A DNA stretch of 64,000 bases from the NCBI RefSeq assembly GCF_029852145.1, contig NC_079973.1, forward strand, positions 310,001 through 374,000. Direction: 5' to 3'. Numbering within the stretch: the first letter of the stretch is position 1; each line of letters starts with the position of its first letter. Made by a program: the position numbers and the translations under genes. The stretch is from Microplitis mediator. Its lineage: Eukaryota; Arthropoda; Insecta; Hymenoptera; Braconidae. This document shows, one piece after another, positions 11,901-26,486 of the stretch. The notes below the pieces were generated by a model that was not told where the DNA came from, did no database searches, and was given only the letters and a program-made list of their open reading frames with translations.

Positions 11901-14900
11901 ACTCAAAAATTCTAAAAGAAAATGTATTTCATAGTATTATAACCTAGTCATGATTAATTTAATAGAAATATCATTTTTTGGTTAATTATATGGATTTGGA
12001 TTAAAATAGAGCATTTGAAAAAGTTAAAAAAACCAATAATCAATTTTTTATTCAATAGAAAAATAATTATTAATCAATTGTTATTTTTTATTAAATAACT
12101 TTTAATTTGTTCATATAATTGGGGCAATTTTCGGCTGGAAAAATCAGTATCTAAGATAGCAATTCTTAATGTGACCAATCATTACTTTTTAATAGATTAT
12201 GCCATAAATTCATTAACTTTCACTAATAAGACACGTAGTATACAAAAATCAAATTTGAAATCGAAATTCATTAAAAATGTCAAATGAAGTTTATTTTCAA
12301 TTCACCAAAACACTCAATTTTTTTCTACAGAAGTGAAAAAATGACTCGTATTATATCAAAAAAGGTTATTTCGAGTAATATTAAAGTAAATACAGTTGTT
12401 AAAGAGAAAAATATAAACATTTGTTACGCGGGAAATTTTTTTACAATTAAAAAAAAAATTTTTTTTTTCATTTTTTTTCTGAGGGGGCCGTCTTGCCCCA
12501 AAAAAAAAATTTTTTTTTCAGGAGCTTCACCAAAATTTTGGTGAATTGAGTTCAAGTTGGACAAGAGTAAATCGACTTGATGGTTAAAAGCCACAAATAA
12601 TAATAACCGGCTTAGGTGGGCCGTCTTGCCCCGGTCTCCCTACCAGTGACTTGAACTACTGATTTTAAAAAATTGGCAAATTTCAGTTGAGAAATTTGAA
12701 TAATCAATTATGGAAGTAAAATTAACAGTAATATAAAAAATTTGGCTTTAAATGACAATAATTAAATTAAATAAATAAATATTTAAAGTTATTATAAGTA
12801 GAGTAAAAAATTTAACAAATCGGCAATTATATCAATTAGCTTCTCTGAAAATAAAATGTTACTTTAAACGAAATTATAAATTGTTGTTATTATTTTTAAT
12901 CTTAATCTCACGTAACAATAAAAATAAAAATAATTCAATCGACATATATGAGCGTACAACAGGAAAGTAATGTGCAACAACGAGATAGGCGTGGTTTGTT
13001 TTCTCTGAAGGCGTGTCTTTGCTCGTCCTGAGTTAACCAAGTAGGAGAACGACAGCTGCTTTTACTGCTACTACTGATACTACTGCTATTGCTACTGCAT
13101 TGCCAGAGTTTTCAGTTAAGAAAACGACGATACAATAAAGAGGAAAATATGGAAATAAAAAAACCCACCAGAACATCAAAAGCCCAAGAAATGATATAGC
13201 GATACACCCGCACCCGAACTGACCCCACCGACTGCCGGCAAACATTTACACCCTTTCTCTCTTTTCGTTCTTCTTCTTCTTTTCCATCTCCTTCTTATCC
13301 TAGTTCTCAATCTTTTTATTGTTTTAATATTGCTATTATTATTGGATACTTTTTTTAAGCACCAGCCCACCTCGTAAACTAGTTCTGGTTCTGTCTGACA
13401 AACAGGTACCGTATCTCCTTTGTCTTAAGCCGGCTCTTTGCACCCTCAATTGGCTGTCGCGTCGGGTTCTACTACTTATAATCCACGATATACTTTATGA
13501 CACATTTATATATCGATCCATGTATAGACTACACGTATGATAAATTCAATAAAAAATTTAAAAGACAACTTTTTTGACGACTATCCAACCGGTTCCTAAT
13601 CCTTAATCCCTAATACTTGTACATATTTATTTAAAACAATGTATAATATTGTATCTGGATGTGGCTGCTGCTTCCATTAGTTTCAATTATTCATTCGAGT
13701 TATTATTAAGTTGTTATGTTAATAATTATATTTATTGATGGTGATTTAATTGAGTAATATATTTTTTTAAATAACAAAAAAAAGCTGCATAAATTTAAAA
13801 ATATACCTTTTTGATTAATGTAAACAAACATAAAACTCTTGATACAAATAAAAATAATTATGTGATGGACAAAACTGGTGCCGTGGGAGCAAGATCTTTA
13901 ATATATATTAATAATAATAATCGAGCTGCTCGTGGTCTTATATAATCCTTAATAATATCGAGTTATTTGTGCTGTTCAGCAATGATGGCGGGAGACGCCT
14001 TTTTGCGGACGTGTCTCGAGCACCTTATTCCAGCTAAATGTTTTACGATGACCACACATATATCCGATCTAATACTACTACAACTACTGCTACTGCTACT
14101 ACTCCCTTAGTCTTTTTGTCGCACGCGATCATTTTCGGTTGAGAAATAAGAGGCCGATATCGCTGAGAGCCTTCAAGAAGGAGATACTTGTTCCACAACG
14201 TTGATACACGAGTTGAGGGATATTGTATTATAAAGAACATTCGGGACAAGACAAACAAATAAATGACAAAAATCAACAATAACAAAAACAACAACAATAA
14301 TAATATTTAAGTCTTTTTAGATAAAAATTTTCTCTTTTTCTCTCTTTTTCCTCTTACTTTTTCAACTAAAAGTATGATAAAGATAAATATATAATAAAAT
14401 AAATGTCATAGAAAGAGATGAGTGTGGCTATCGGCCGCGGCCTCCATTAAGCTCTTATTAATTGCGGGGATCTGAAGGACCGCCCGTCTTTCTTGTTCTC
14501 TTCTACCTGTGCGTCAAGCCACACCGCGCCATTCTCCCATCATCCTCAAAATAAAACCCATCTTGATGACATATAATCTTATACACACTAATACTATATA
14601 TACCAACACATCTCTATATCTTTATAAATTGTTATTATTATTGCCAGTCATTACAATTATTATCACTGTAATTACCCTGCTTACTTAACCCTCATCTGTA
14701 AAAATGAGTGATTAAAAAAACAGCATAGGGGAGACTGGGGCAAGACGGCCCACCTCAAAAATTAACCAAAATTTTTTTTTTCTTGTTTTCTTTTGATTAT
14801 CACAAATTTAGATTATTTACTCATTTTTAGCCCAATACGTGAAACTTGGGGCAAAATGAACCACTCAAAAATTCTAAAAGAAAATGTATTTCATAGTATT

Positions 14901-17900
14901 ATAACCTAGTCATGATTAATTTAATAGAAATATCATTTTTTGGTTAATTATATGGATTTGGATTAAAATAGAGCATTTGAAAAAGTTAAAAAAACCAATA
15001 ATCAATTTTCTATAGAAGTGAAAAAATGACTCGTATTATATCAAAAAAGGTTATTTCGAGTAATATTAAAGTAAATACAGTTGTTAAAGAGAAAAATATA
15101 AACATTTGTTACGCGGGAAATTTTTTTACAATTAAAAAAAAAAAAAAATTTTTTTTCATTTTTTTTCTGAGGGGGCCGTCTTGCCCCAAAAAAAAAAAAA
15201 TTTTTTTCAGGAGCTTCACCAAAATTTTGGTGAATTGAGTTCAAGTTGGACAAGAGTAAATCGACTTGATGGTTAAAAGCCACAAATAATAATAACCGGC
15301 TTAGGTGGGCCGTCTTGCCCCGGTCTCCCCTATTTATATTACTTTAATTTTAAAAAGTATTGTTGTTATTATTGTTATTGTCGTTGTTATGGTATTTAAG
15401 TTTGTGGTTGTTTTTATATCTAAGGTGATGTCTTTTATTATTAGGATTCAGCATGTCTTTTATTTTTTTATTGCGATTGTGATCAATAGCCATGCGGCCT
15501 AGCCGGCTTTCTTAATATCTCAATGCAGCGATCTTTAAGAGAGGACAAGATATATGTTATATTATAATGCTTGTTTTTTTATTTTATTTATTATTTTGTG
15601 GTCACTGATTGTTGGACGATCGACGATGTCACATAATGATGGGAGACTTTTAGTGAGAGGGATTGAAAAAAAGACTCGGGGCAAGAGGATCGGGGGCTGA
15701 GGGGCTGAGGGCCTAATAGGAGTAAGTGGGGCCAACACAACCCCACGCACTTGTTTCTGCACTGGGCTTAAGTTATTTTAAGATTGCATTTTTTTTACCT
15801 CTCGTTTAACAAAACCACTCAATAATAATAATAATAATTGTGAATTAAAATTATTTTAGTTTATGAGAGATGAAACAAAAAAAAAATAAAGACTAAAGAC
15901 AACCTCTGAATAACAATTAACAATAATTATATATTTATATTATAATAATGTTTTACAAATAACAATTTTACAGAAAAAATAACCGGTAAAATTCTTTTAT
16001 ACAGCAGACATGGGGTTGGTGTTGGAAAAAAACCCCGAATTATTATTATTAATAATTAAATAATTGTTTAAAGTTAAAACTGTACATGTTTTTTTTTTTT
16101 ATGAAAAGCAATAAACGTGTGTGTCATATATGTGTAGATCAAAAGGACCGTTTGATATTTAGGTCCAATACTCACCAGATAGGGGTGCGTAAGGGCCGTG
16201 ATAGGGGGGTGCTGAGGATGCGTCTACGAGGGATTGCGAAGGCGTCGCAGACGTCCAGTCTTTGTATGAAGCTGCTGCTGCGTGTGCGTGATGAGCCGCA
16301 TGATGTGACGTATGATGGCCTAGACTTCTTGCACCCCCGAGTAACAACCCTCCGTAGCTTGCGGCTGCCGCCATATTGTGATGATGATACTCATGGACGG
16401 CTCTAATCATAAACATTTCAAAAAAAATTATTAAACTTAAGCTTGTTAATTTTTTTCTTTTTATTATTTCTTAAAGTCAATCCTTTAAAAGTTTGTACCT
16501 GTGGTGATACTGAGGATAATGAGGATGCCAAGGATCCGTTGGGTATTCGTACACGTCACCCGGATGCTGACTATTCCAGAAAGACGGTGGGAAATTCCTC
16601 GTCGACATTGGAATATTTTCTGAAAGTCAATAATTATCATTTTTTTTTTTATTTTATTGATATAGAAGAATAATTATTTTATATTATAGATTTTTGGTTC
16701 AGAATAAGGATTAATAAACATAATATACATACATAGATATATTAAGTAAACGAATAAAAGAGAAAGAATTTTATAAAATAAAATAAAAGCACGCGAGTGG
16801 TTGTTTTACAAGCCGGGCACTTTGGAATATAAGCCAGAAGCTTGTCGTCCCTCTCTTTCTCTCTTTCTCTCTCCCATCACACGGATTTTAGGATTCCTAT
16901 CTTTACTTATTTCACACGGGGCCATTCCTCTTCCGGCGATATCATCGAACCTGTTCCCTTACCCCCTAACTCGTTATTGTCGTTTTCGTCGTTGTCATTG
17001 TCATTGTCGTTGTTTGTTGTTGTTGTTGTTGTTGACTCATCGAGCTTTTGCGTTAACATCCAAGCCAACATATTTATTAATGTTGCCTTATATTAGCATC
17101 TATTGCGACTAATAAATAATATAATAGCAGCAATGAGAATACACTAAATTTTCCGGCAATCGTAAACGGCGATATTTTAATTCGCCGCGTGGCCCAGAGA
17201 GGGAGAATTAGAGTCCAGTCTGTCTGTAAGAAGATACAACCACCCGCAATAACAGATACTATAAAGAAGAACTACAACGGAGATAGACCGAATAAGAAAG
17301 AAGGACGAAGAAGCCAGGTCCGCATTGTTTCCCACGGATGGAATGCAGGCACTGGGGGAGAGAGAGACAGAAAGAAAGAAAGAGAGTCACGGGCTTTAGC
17401 TGCTGTTGCTGCTGCTGGTGATGGTACTGGTGCTGGTGCTGCTACACGGACATGCTTTGAAATATTCTTCTCGGACGCGCCGCTACGGATTTTGCGGATT
17501 GGCTTATTCTCTTATTCGTCTACATCACCACTATATTGCTAACTCACTATTAGTATAGATCCTTCCTCTTTATTTATTGTTCTCTTTTACCAACTGCTAC
17601 TTTTATTTTTTAACATTTCAATACAACCTTTAACACCCTTTACTTTCCCATATCTTATTTACCTTCACGATCTCTTCTTATTGTTATCATCCAAAATTTA
17701 TTTACTTTATTTAATAATAATAATATAATACTTGTACAAGTAACATGGTTGTTAATTATGATATTATGTATGTAGATCCTATATAAGGATTAATATAATA
17801 TGTCTTTTAGTAGCACCCTTAATTTATCATTTGCTTTATAATATTCATTATGTTGGGTTATTACTTTGTATATGCATATATATATACTTATACTTATTCC

Positions 17901-20900
17901 ATGTTGGTTATTTACCAAACTTTATTTAATTTTATTTGATAATACTTTTTCTTTTCTCCAGGTCTGTTGTTTTTCCTGCGGCGATCTCTCTCTTTAAGTA
18001 CTGCCACCACGAAAGACGGTCTTTTATTTATTAACGCAATTAAAGAAACAGAGTGTCGGTTTTATCCAGTCGGCATTATTCTTGTGTCTTGTGTATGCAT
18101 GTGCAGCATATCTTAACTGCGTGGTCTCAATGGGTCTGTTAATGCCCAAGAGTAAGACAGCCACACATATAAAAGGATTCCCATCAGGATTATTCCTCAA
18201 GAGATTATTTTATTTTATTTAAATAATAAGGCGGATTTAAAGACTACATATATATTTATATTAGAAATAGTGAAATTAGTGATGCGAAATGGCCGTCATT
18301 TTTGTCTTAAGTCAGATCACGAAAAATTTACTGACAATTGACGTTAAAAATTATTCGGTCAATTTTTCGCTGATCAATTGACATCAGTTAGTCAAATAGT
18401 TAAATTCAATGATAGATTCAAATATTATCGAATAAAAAAATGCATATGCAGATAAATTATAATATGACATCTCATTGATGCACACACACAGCTCATTTTA
18501 TTTTACTGATATATATGTGTTAGTTAGATATATGCTTTTGGCAGCACTCCAAAAGTAGTTCACCATTATAAAGATGTCGTGAGTGCTGTTGATGCGTGCA
18601 TGTTATTCATTTACTCACACTTGACAACACGTTCACGTCGTCTTTTGCCATATTCGCAATAACGACAATTAATCAAAACGTCTTGTGTGTATATCTATAT
18701 ACTTATCATCCTTTTTTTCTCTAAAGATTCATAATATTAAGTCGTTATTTATTTATTTTTTTTTTGTTTACTTTATTTTGCACTGTTGAAGACTACCAAA
18801 GTAGAGAAACCCAAAATTGATGTCCTCACACGACTCGATGGCTTGTTATTCCGATTTAGAGCGTTGTAACGTATGTCACCCGGTGTCTTTGATCGCAAGC
18901 CGTCGCGGCGGCGACGTCGTCGTTGTTCTACACTCTGTATGTGTCGTCAAGTAATTGCACATCCCATAAAATCTACACACTCATGCTGTACAAACTTAAA
19001 TACCTTTAAATTTCACTCTCGTGATTTCTCTTAGTCATAAATCTTGATCGATATTTTTAAAAATCAGCAGCCAATAATATTACGAGTGAGAAACAACAAG
19101 AGCTCCTCTACTCGATGATGATGGCAATATTCATCAAGATGCACGCAACACCCCTCTCATCTTGTTATATATTATATATACACATGTCGAGTACATATAT
19201 TAGTGAGGCGTTAATTTGACGCTACGACGCGTAACGACTACGCGCTCAATTTATCGGATAGAACTCGGTATTATTACTCAGTTTCAAATGCAACCCAACC
19301 GTAGCGAGCAAACGTATGTTACCCATTATAATCAACACATGCCCAACAAATAAATGTTTTTAAAAATAATACCCCTTTCTCTGGTTGTTATCCGTCATTT
19401 AATTACGATTTTTTTTTCAGAAATCAGTGTAATTTAGAAACTTTTACATTTATTGTACCACGACGTCATTGATAAATCTCTAATCCCGAAATACTTCAAC
19501 TAACATTTATTTAAATTTGCGTATATATAAATAAACACTGGAATTAATTAACGTCATTTAGACATCATCACATATTTAATTGTGGAGCATTGTTGTAAAT
19601 GGAGCTAAAACTCGATGCAATTCTGAAGTCGAGATAAAATCGCCAGCTTTTTCTGATACCAATTTCTTGAGTGTTTCCATTGATCTTATAAATTATATCA
19701 TTTGATGATAAGTATAAATCAATTTAAAAGATTTTCAAACGTTAAACTGTACGAAAGTCTAGTGCATATATAAATATATATATATTCGTTCATTAGACTC
19801 TTGACATTCCACAGGCTAAAATCGTTCCTTAGTATTCATGCCTCCTCATTCTGCTCATCTACGTCACTTTTGTGGCTTGCAAGTAGAGACGAGAAGCTCT
19901 TAATTTACCGCTAGTGCGTGTACGGAAAAAGAACACGGAAAAATAAGAAAAAATAAATTGAGAGAATAACGTGGAGTGAAAAGAATGGCGTTTAAGAAAA
20001 AGAAGAATAAAAAAAAAGGAAGTGATGGTGAGGTTGGAAATAAGGGATGAAGGAATATAAAATAATGGCAGGAGTAAGGATAAAATGAAAAAGCAGAAGA
20101 ATAAAAGCTAGGCACGTAACAATTAGGTCGTGTTGTCTTGAATTCTAACCAGGATAGTGAACCGATGATCCTGAGTTGCGGCCGGATAAATGTGGCCTTT
20201 AAACGACTCCGATATAGCCGCAATGCTGATCGTTTGCCAACCCCCTTTTTTATTTTTATTTATTTTAAAACACTTTCTCATTGTCTTCTTTGGCTTACCA
20301 GCTACTTACTTTTTTTTTTCTCTTTATATGCTTCTAGTGGTGACGTGGGTAGAATTTTAAGCTAGACATCACCACTCAACAATTAACAATAAAATACTGG
20401 GAGGCTTGTTAGTAGTGTTGTTCAAACAATAACAACAATAATACTAATAATGATAATAATAATTTTTTAAACAAACCTTTAACTTTGTCATGGGCTAAAG
20501 CTCTTTGAAAGTGTTCTTCAACTTCAGATGCAGCATCACCGCGGTAATGTGTAAAGACAACGCAATTAGCATTAACATACTGCGCTCTGCTTTCACCATC
20601 ATCTGAATCATCGGCTGTCGTTCCTGGGCCTAGATTATTTATAGTAATTAATTATCCATTTTTATAAGACAAATCCATGGATTCAAAATATAATTATCAA
20701 GTTTACGTTACCATCCGTAGATCGGTCATCGTCTAAAGTTCTCGATGGCTGTGATGCGGCTGCTAACGATTGTTGTCTCGATTGGGGTGTAGGTCGTGGT
20801 GATGCTGGACTTGGTGCTGATCCTACTGATCCTGCACTACTTGGCTGACCTTGAGGTACACTACCACTTGCTACTGCTGCTGCTGCACATAATTCCAGGC

Positions 20901-23900
20901 CTGCTGCTGCTTCTAACGATCTTTGATGGACATTTATCTGTAATACATCATCATCATCATCATCCTTATTTTGATTTTAATTATTATTATTGTTGTTGTT
21001 GTTCTTATAAAAGTATTTCTAATCGCGTCAGTTGACATTGAGGTAAAAAGTTAATGAAACTGTTGATAAATGACAATGACAGAAGAATTGTGCGTACAAA
21101 TGTATAGAATAGAATAAATAATGAAAAGAGGAATGTAAAACTTTCATAGATAGTTAGATCTTAGGTATCCAATTCACAAAGTTTAGTAGTCCATTGTCAA
21201 GTAGCATGCTAATAATACATACATTATATAAATCTCGGACTATTGCTTAGTAAGAACAATGGAATTTATTATAATCGTTACCACGGATCTAAGAAAAATA
21301 ATTTATAACATAATTTTGAGATTTCAGAGCTTCAATCAAGTATTTAATTTTTAATTTATGTTGACACAATAGTTTAACGGATTACTCATTAACTATTCAC
21401 TAGATGTCATCACCAGCAGCAGGAACGAAAGTGGTATCAAGTAAACAAAACAAAAAAAGATAATGATAATAATGAAAATAGCGGCTGTAAGCTCAAAATA
21501 GCTTTGACCAAATTCCTCGACGATTTAGTGTATTTGAAACATGGCATATATACCAAGGAACTATTCAACCATACCCAGCATCAGTATCATCAACATCAGT
21601 TGACACTTGAGGATTGTCGGACAAGAGAAACGATAAATGTGTGATATGATCACGATGTTAAAATAACGTCCAAGCATTTATCGTAAATGAAACGAGGAAT
21701 AGTCATATTTATGTAGCGGTACAGCAAATTTAGCTGTTGGAGAGAGTTTCATTGAACGCATTGCGATGCTCACTGCCCGCCAGCGTCCATTGTACCTCGG
21801 GTACAGTTGGAATTAGGGAAGGAAATGAGTAGGATGTAGTGTACGAACGGGAAATTGCTGCAAATAGCTCTAAATGCTTATTCTATTTGCCGCAGGACTA
21901 TATATATGTATATATGTACATAATATAATGGACATAATCTATTGGTTGTATGGGAAAGGCCTTTGGCTGAATACTAGATTTTGCAACACCAGAGACATGC
22001 TTTCGCTATTAATTAAATCCTACGGATGGAGATGATAAATTATTATGATGCTGTGGTGGTCTTATAAAATACTGGTAATAATCTATAAAGATAAAAAATA
22101 TTTAAGTAGACATCATAACAGACATCAATCAGTATCGCTACAAACTACACGTAATATTATTTAACCCGACAGTTTTCGTATGTCATCAAGAGATACACAA
22201 TCGCGATGATTAAGCGGCAGTAAGCATTCCTTTGAGGAGCTTCTAGACATTATTTTCAGCAGACTACAGATTTATACATGGAGACTGGTTTAGCTAAAAA
22301 TATCTCTCTCACCTGTCTCATGACTACGCTTTCTCTCTTTTTCTCTCATTTCGGTTCTTGGGGGCTGAATATACATACGACTAAAGATTAAACCAAACTC
22401 CGTGGGCGGCAGTTTATCTCCGTGCTAAATACCGACACCTGGGTGTGGACACTAGTAAGCTTTGAGCGGCAGCTTATCTTACACATTTTAAGGGTGTTTA
22501 TATTTTTATTTTATTTTTATAATTTATTGTTATTCATTTTTATTGTGAGTTTAGATATTTTTTCGACATGAAGCTCGTGCTGGGGCATCAATTAAATGTA
22601 GTCACCAATTATGTTGATGCTGAGTAGTGTCGCGTTATATTCTGCAGCGTTACAGCAGAAAATAAGTTGACGGTGATGTATGCTTTTCGTGATACGAGTA
22701 GGCAATAAACGGGGGTGTATAAGTGCGTTAATCTTATATGCTGCATGATAGTTTTTTTAGTTTTGCTCAATGTTCTGGTTGGTCTTGGCGCATTGCTCCG
22801 TTGGTAGAAAAAAGAAACAAAAAAAAAATAAAACTGGATACGCCTTCGAGATGTTATCATTATCTACTCTAATAAACCTCAAGCCGACATTCCATCAGGC
22901 TGTATATCACTTTTACGATAGATTATCAAAAACTCTACTTATTTATAGTTATATATATAGTTTATTTTTATATAAATAATAATAAATGTAATTTTAATAA
23001 AAATCATAGAAAGATGATGTACCGTAAGTTTGCCACTGGGACTTGATTATTACTGATAATGTGATAATTAATAAAGTGAATCTATAAAGGTAGTATGATT
23101 TTTCTTTGTCTATCATCAGCAGATCCTCAAGTTATTTTATTTTGAAACAAACGCTTTTGACTAAAACAACCAAGATCCAAGTCCTCTGGATTATAGAACG
23201 GGTAGGGCGTGAGTCGGTCTCTTCGCGGTCCTTCAAAGCATTCCACGACGTGAACAAGCTTGCTACCTAACCATCCTTATTTCTTTACTTCCCTCTCCCC
23301 TTCTTCCATCTTACAATTTCTCTTTCTCTCTCTCTCTACTCAACTACTTTCACTCCTCCCTTTTTTAACCCCAGGAGCTTACTACTACATACGTGTCTTT
23401 ACTTAACTCTCCGTATTTATATAATTATTATTACTATTGCTAATATTAATTCTCTTAGAATTTTAATTATAATAAATATAAAAATTACGCAATAAATAAA
23501 TGTATTTATTTAACTTATTTTATAATTTTAAAATAATAAATAAAAGTGCAGAAAGGAGTAATAAATAAATAGTAATAGGTGTATAAATCAGTGTGTATCA
23601 AGGACGCGAGAGATTGATTGATATTCGTATATGTGATGTCGATCATTGAATTTCACATTAATTCAAGTCAAGAGCAAGAAAAAAGTTAAGAGTAAAAGCT
23701 GCGTATAAAGTTTACATTTTTTTTTTTCTATTTAATAAAATATTTTCTGTCCCTATTATTTAAAAATTAATTATTTAAAACGTAAAATTTTATATGATAA
23801 AAAAAAATTGATAATCATGAAGAAAAAAAAAGGAAAAAGAAAGGTGAAGAAGTTAGTAACAAGCTACCATGAGGTATCGTGCAATTTGTTTGCCGGACAC

Positions 23901-26397
23901 GACCATTCGTCGACACGATTCTCCTATCTTCGCCAAAGATGAGAGAAATCCGACTCATCGAGTTGTTATTTTATTTATTTTTTATCTTTTAACTTTTATT
24001 GCTAAAATTTTAAGTTTAATAAATCTATCGACTAAAATTTCATTTGCAATTGCGGCCGTTTGATTTTTATTTTTTTTATTCATCAATTTCAAGTATGAAA
24101 ATTTGATTTATTTATATTTAGATATATATAGAACTGTAGTTGAAATAATTAAGACATATATTGAAATTGAAATGAGCGCGATGATTATTTATTTGATACA
24201 AGTAAATAAGATCCTAAAGGTAAACGATGAGTGCAGAAATGAAAAAAAAGAAAAAGAAAAAGAAAAAAAAAGGAGACAAGACAAGACAAGAGCAACAGGA
24301 GGTTGAGGATCAGGCGATTGGCAATGGCATCAATTAGCCCTGGGCTGTTACGCTAATGTCTATCGAATGACGATCGCGAGTGGATAAAAGTTGTCGCGCG
24401 GCTCTTTGATAAATTCCCTGAAATATTCATCGTATACATGTTCTCTCGCACGAGTTTAAAGACTCAAGTATGCATACATTTTTCTTCACCGCACTGTATA
24501 ATGAGATACTTTTTTGATTTTATATAAATATATATAGCACGCAATATAAATGTTAATAAATCAGATTGTTACGAAAGTCAATTGACAAATTTAATCGTTA
24601 TCACATTCACCGTCGGCGAGTCTTTATTGGAGCAGCTTAATGTTTTATATTATTTAATTAAATAATAAATTTAAAAAAAAAATGATATTGATTGTAGTAT
24701 AGTTATTAGAATCTATTTATCATAAATATGTTTAATAAGAGGTTAAAAAGTATTTAATGATAAATAAATGGTCATTTTTAGTGTCTGTTATCAAGTCTAA
24801 TACGATATGTCTAGTGATCAACTCAACTACCTACCGCAGAGAGTTGTCCCGGCAGCTAAACGATTATACCGTATACTCTGAATCGTTTCCCACAAGAAAC
24901 TTTTATTTTATTTTATCGAATGTGGAAAGAAAAAAATATAAAAAGACACGACACTAAAAACTAAAAAACGTTTTTAATGGAAAAGAGAGAATAATATAAA
25001 CTTTCAATTGTGTGGGGTTTTTAGAAATAGAAACAGTTGCATCTGGAACTAAAAGAAACGTCCTAGTGAGGTAGCAAGGACGTATGTTAATTTTATAATA
25101 TAAACTCATCGTAAAATACAATACGAATTCACATTGACGATCAGAGAAGCTTATATATATACATATATACAAATATATCCAAGACGCCGTCATTAAAAGA
25201 TCACGATAACGACCACACAACGTTTTGTCGTCAATGTTTATGTATTTTATTTTTTTTCTCATTTCGTTAATATATTTAAAGGGACATGAGAATTTCGTGA
25301 TTTTTTTTTATTTTACGCTGCCCAATGTAGAACGATTTTCATGCTTTCTGTAGATATATATCTTCCGAATCGCTTTAAGTGAGTCCGTGACAAATTGAAA
25401 ATTTTTCTTTTTTTTTGTTTGTTTCTACACGGAAAGAAAATTATAGGAAGTTTTGCTATGCATTATGGGAATGGTTCCCATAATGGTATGGGAATAGTAC
25501 CTATACTACTATAGGGATGGTTCCTATATATTATGGGAACCATCCCCATAATAGTATGAGAATAGTTCCCATACCATTATGGGAATGGTTCCCATAGCAT
25601 TATGGGAATAATTCCCATAATGGTATAGGAACTGTTCCTATAATATTATGGGAACTATTCCCATAATGTTATGGGAACCATCCCTATAATATCATAAAAA
25701 TTTGTTTTTGCGCAATAGTGTAGAAATTTCCCAAAATTTGAATTTTCTTGAATGTTTTGTGCTGACAAAAAATTCTTGTTAAAAATTTAAATGTTTTTTT
25801 GCCAAATACGATTTTTTTTTTCAATGTTTGAATTTTTGTTTTTATGTTTAATAATATTTCTGTGTATTGTAGAAGTGAGTACCACACTTCTTTAAATTAA
25901 TTTTTTCATGATAATATGGGAACCATTCCCATAATATTGTAGGAATGGGGGCATCCATTAATTACGTGAGCTATTTTTCGATCAGTTTAGACCCCCCCCC
26001 CCTCAGGTGAGATTTGCCTGAACCTCCCCTTCCCTTACGTGAGATTGACGCTAAAAATATTTTAATAGTATATATTACATACCTAGGCCAGTAAAATAAG
26101 AAAAGTCTCAGATTACATGTAATTGTTGGCCGGGGCGAAGCCGAGGCTGACAAACATGTGCTCTGAGGCTTCCCTAGTAGAAACGTTATCAAGTATCTGG
26201 CCAGTAACTGGCTAGTTTAACTAGACTTAAGCTAGGAACTGGCTAGTATAATATCCAGTAACTGTCTAGTAACTGGCCAGTTTTACTAGATAGCAAATAA
26301 AACATGGCGACTCTTGTTGATCTTGAGGTTATTGAGTTTAAATATTGATTTTATTACAATTAAAAATTATAATAATAACAACAACAACAACAACAAC

Positions 26398-26486
<89 letters not shown>

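Larger units (their letters stand above)
5959..16175 (-). other. vestigial intron 5 (10.2 kb)
   Basis: Bounded by donor GTGAGT (16175-16170) and acceptor CAG (5961-5959). Non-coding. It carries five GGGG-type or CACTG-type short elements and one long fold-back listed separately, plus GC-richer islands at about 9440-9560, 9785-9870, 13960-14030 and 14420-14545 that could be regulatory. Other parts are AT-rich with ATT microsatellites and no recognisable genes. Confidence 0.85.
16620..20476 (-). other. vestigial intron 3 (3.9 kb)
   Basis: Non-coding; donor GTTTGT and acceptor CAG. It is unusually rich in GC islands for this window (about 16,910-17,040, 17,160-17,520, 18,040-18,160, 18,830-18,960, 19,200-19,320) and has only one recognisable dispersed repeat. 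In flies, intronic enhancers drive vg in the wing; this intron is the most enhancer-like part of this locus by composition. Confidence 0.7.

Noticed and set aside
12284..12544. 86-codon frame, with a similar one at 15026-15238
   Set aside because: Within the GGGG-family subtype 2 copies; rich in Lys/Phe from A/T runs and ends in the terminal repeat. No transposase motifs.
16086..16406. 106-codon plus-strand frame
   Set aside because: Antisense shadow of vestigial exon 5.
17189..17542. 117-codon plus-strand frame
   Set aside because: Lies antisense in vestigial intron 3 in the GC-rich island; mixed composition without domain pattern. A non-coding regulatory explanation is simpler.
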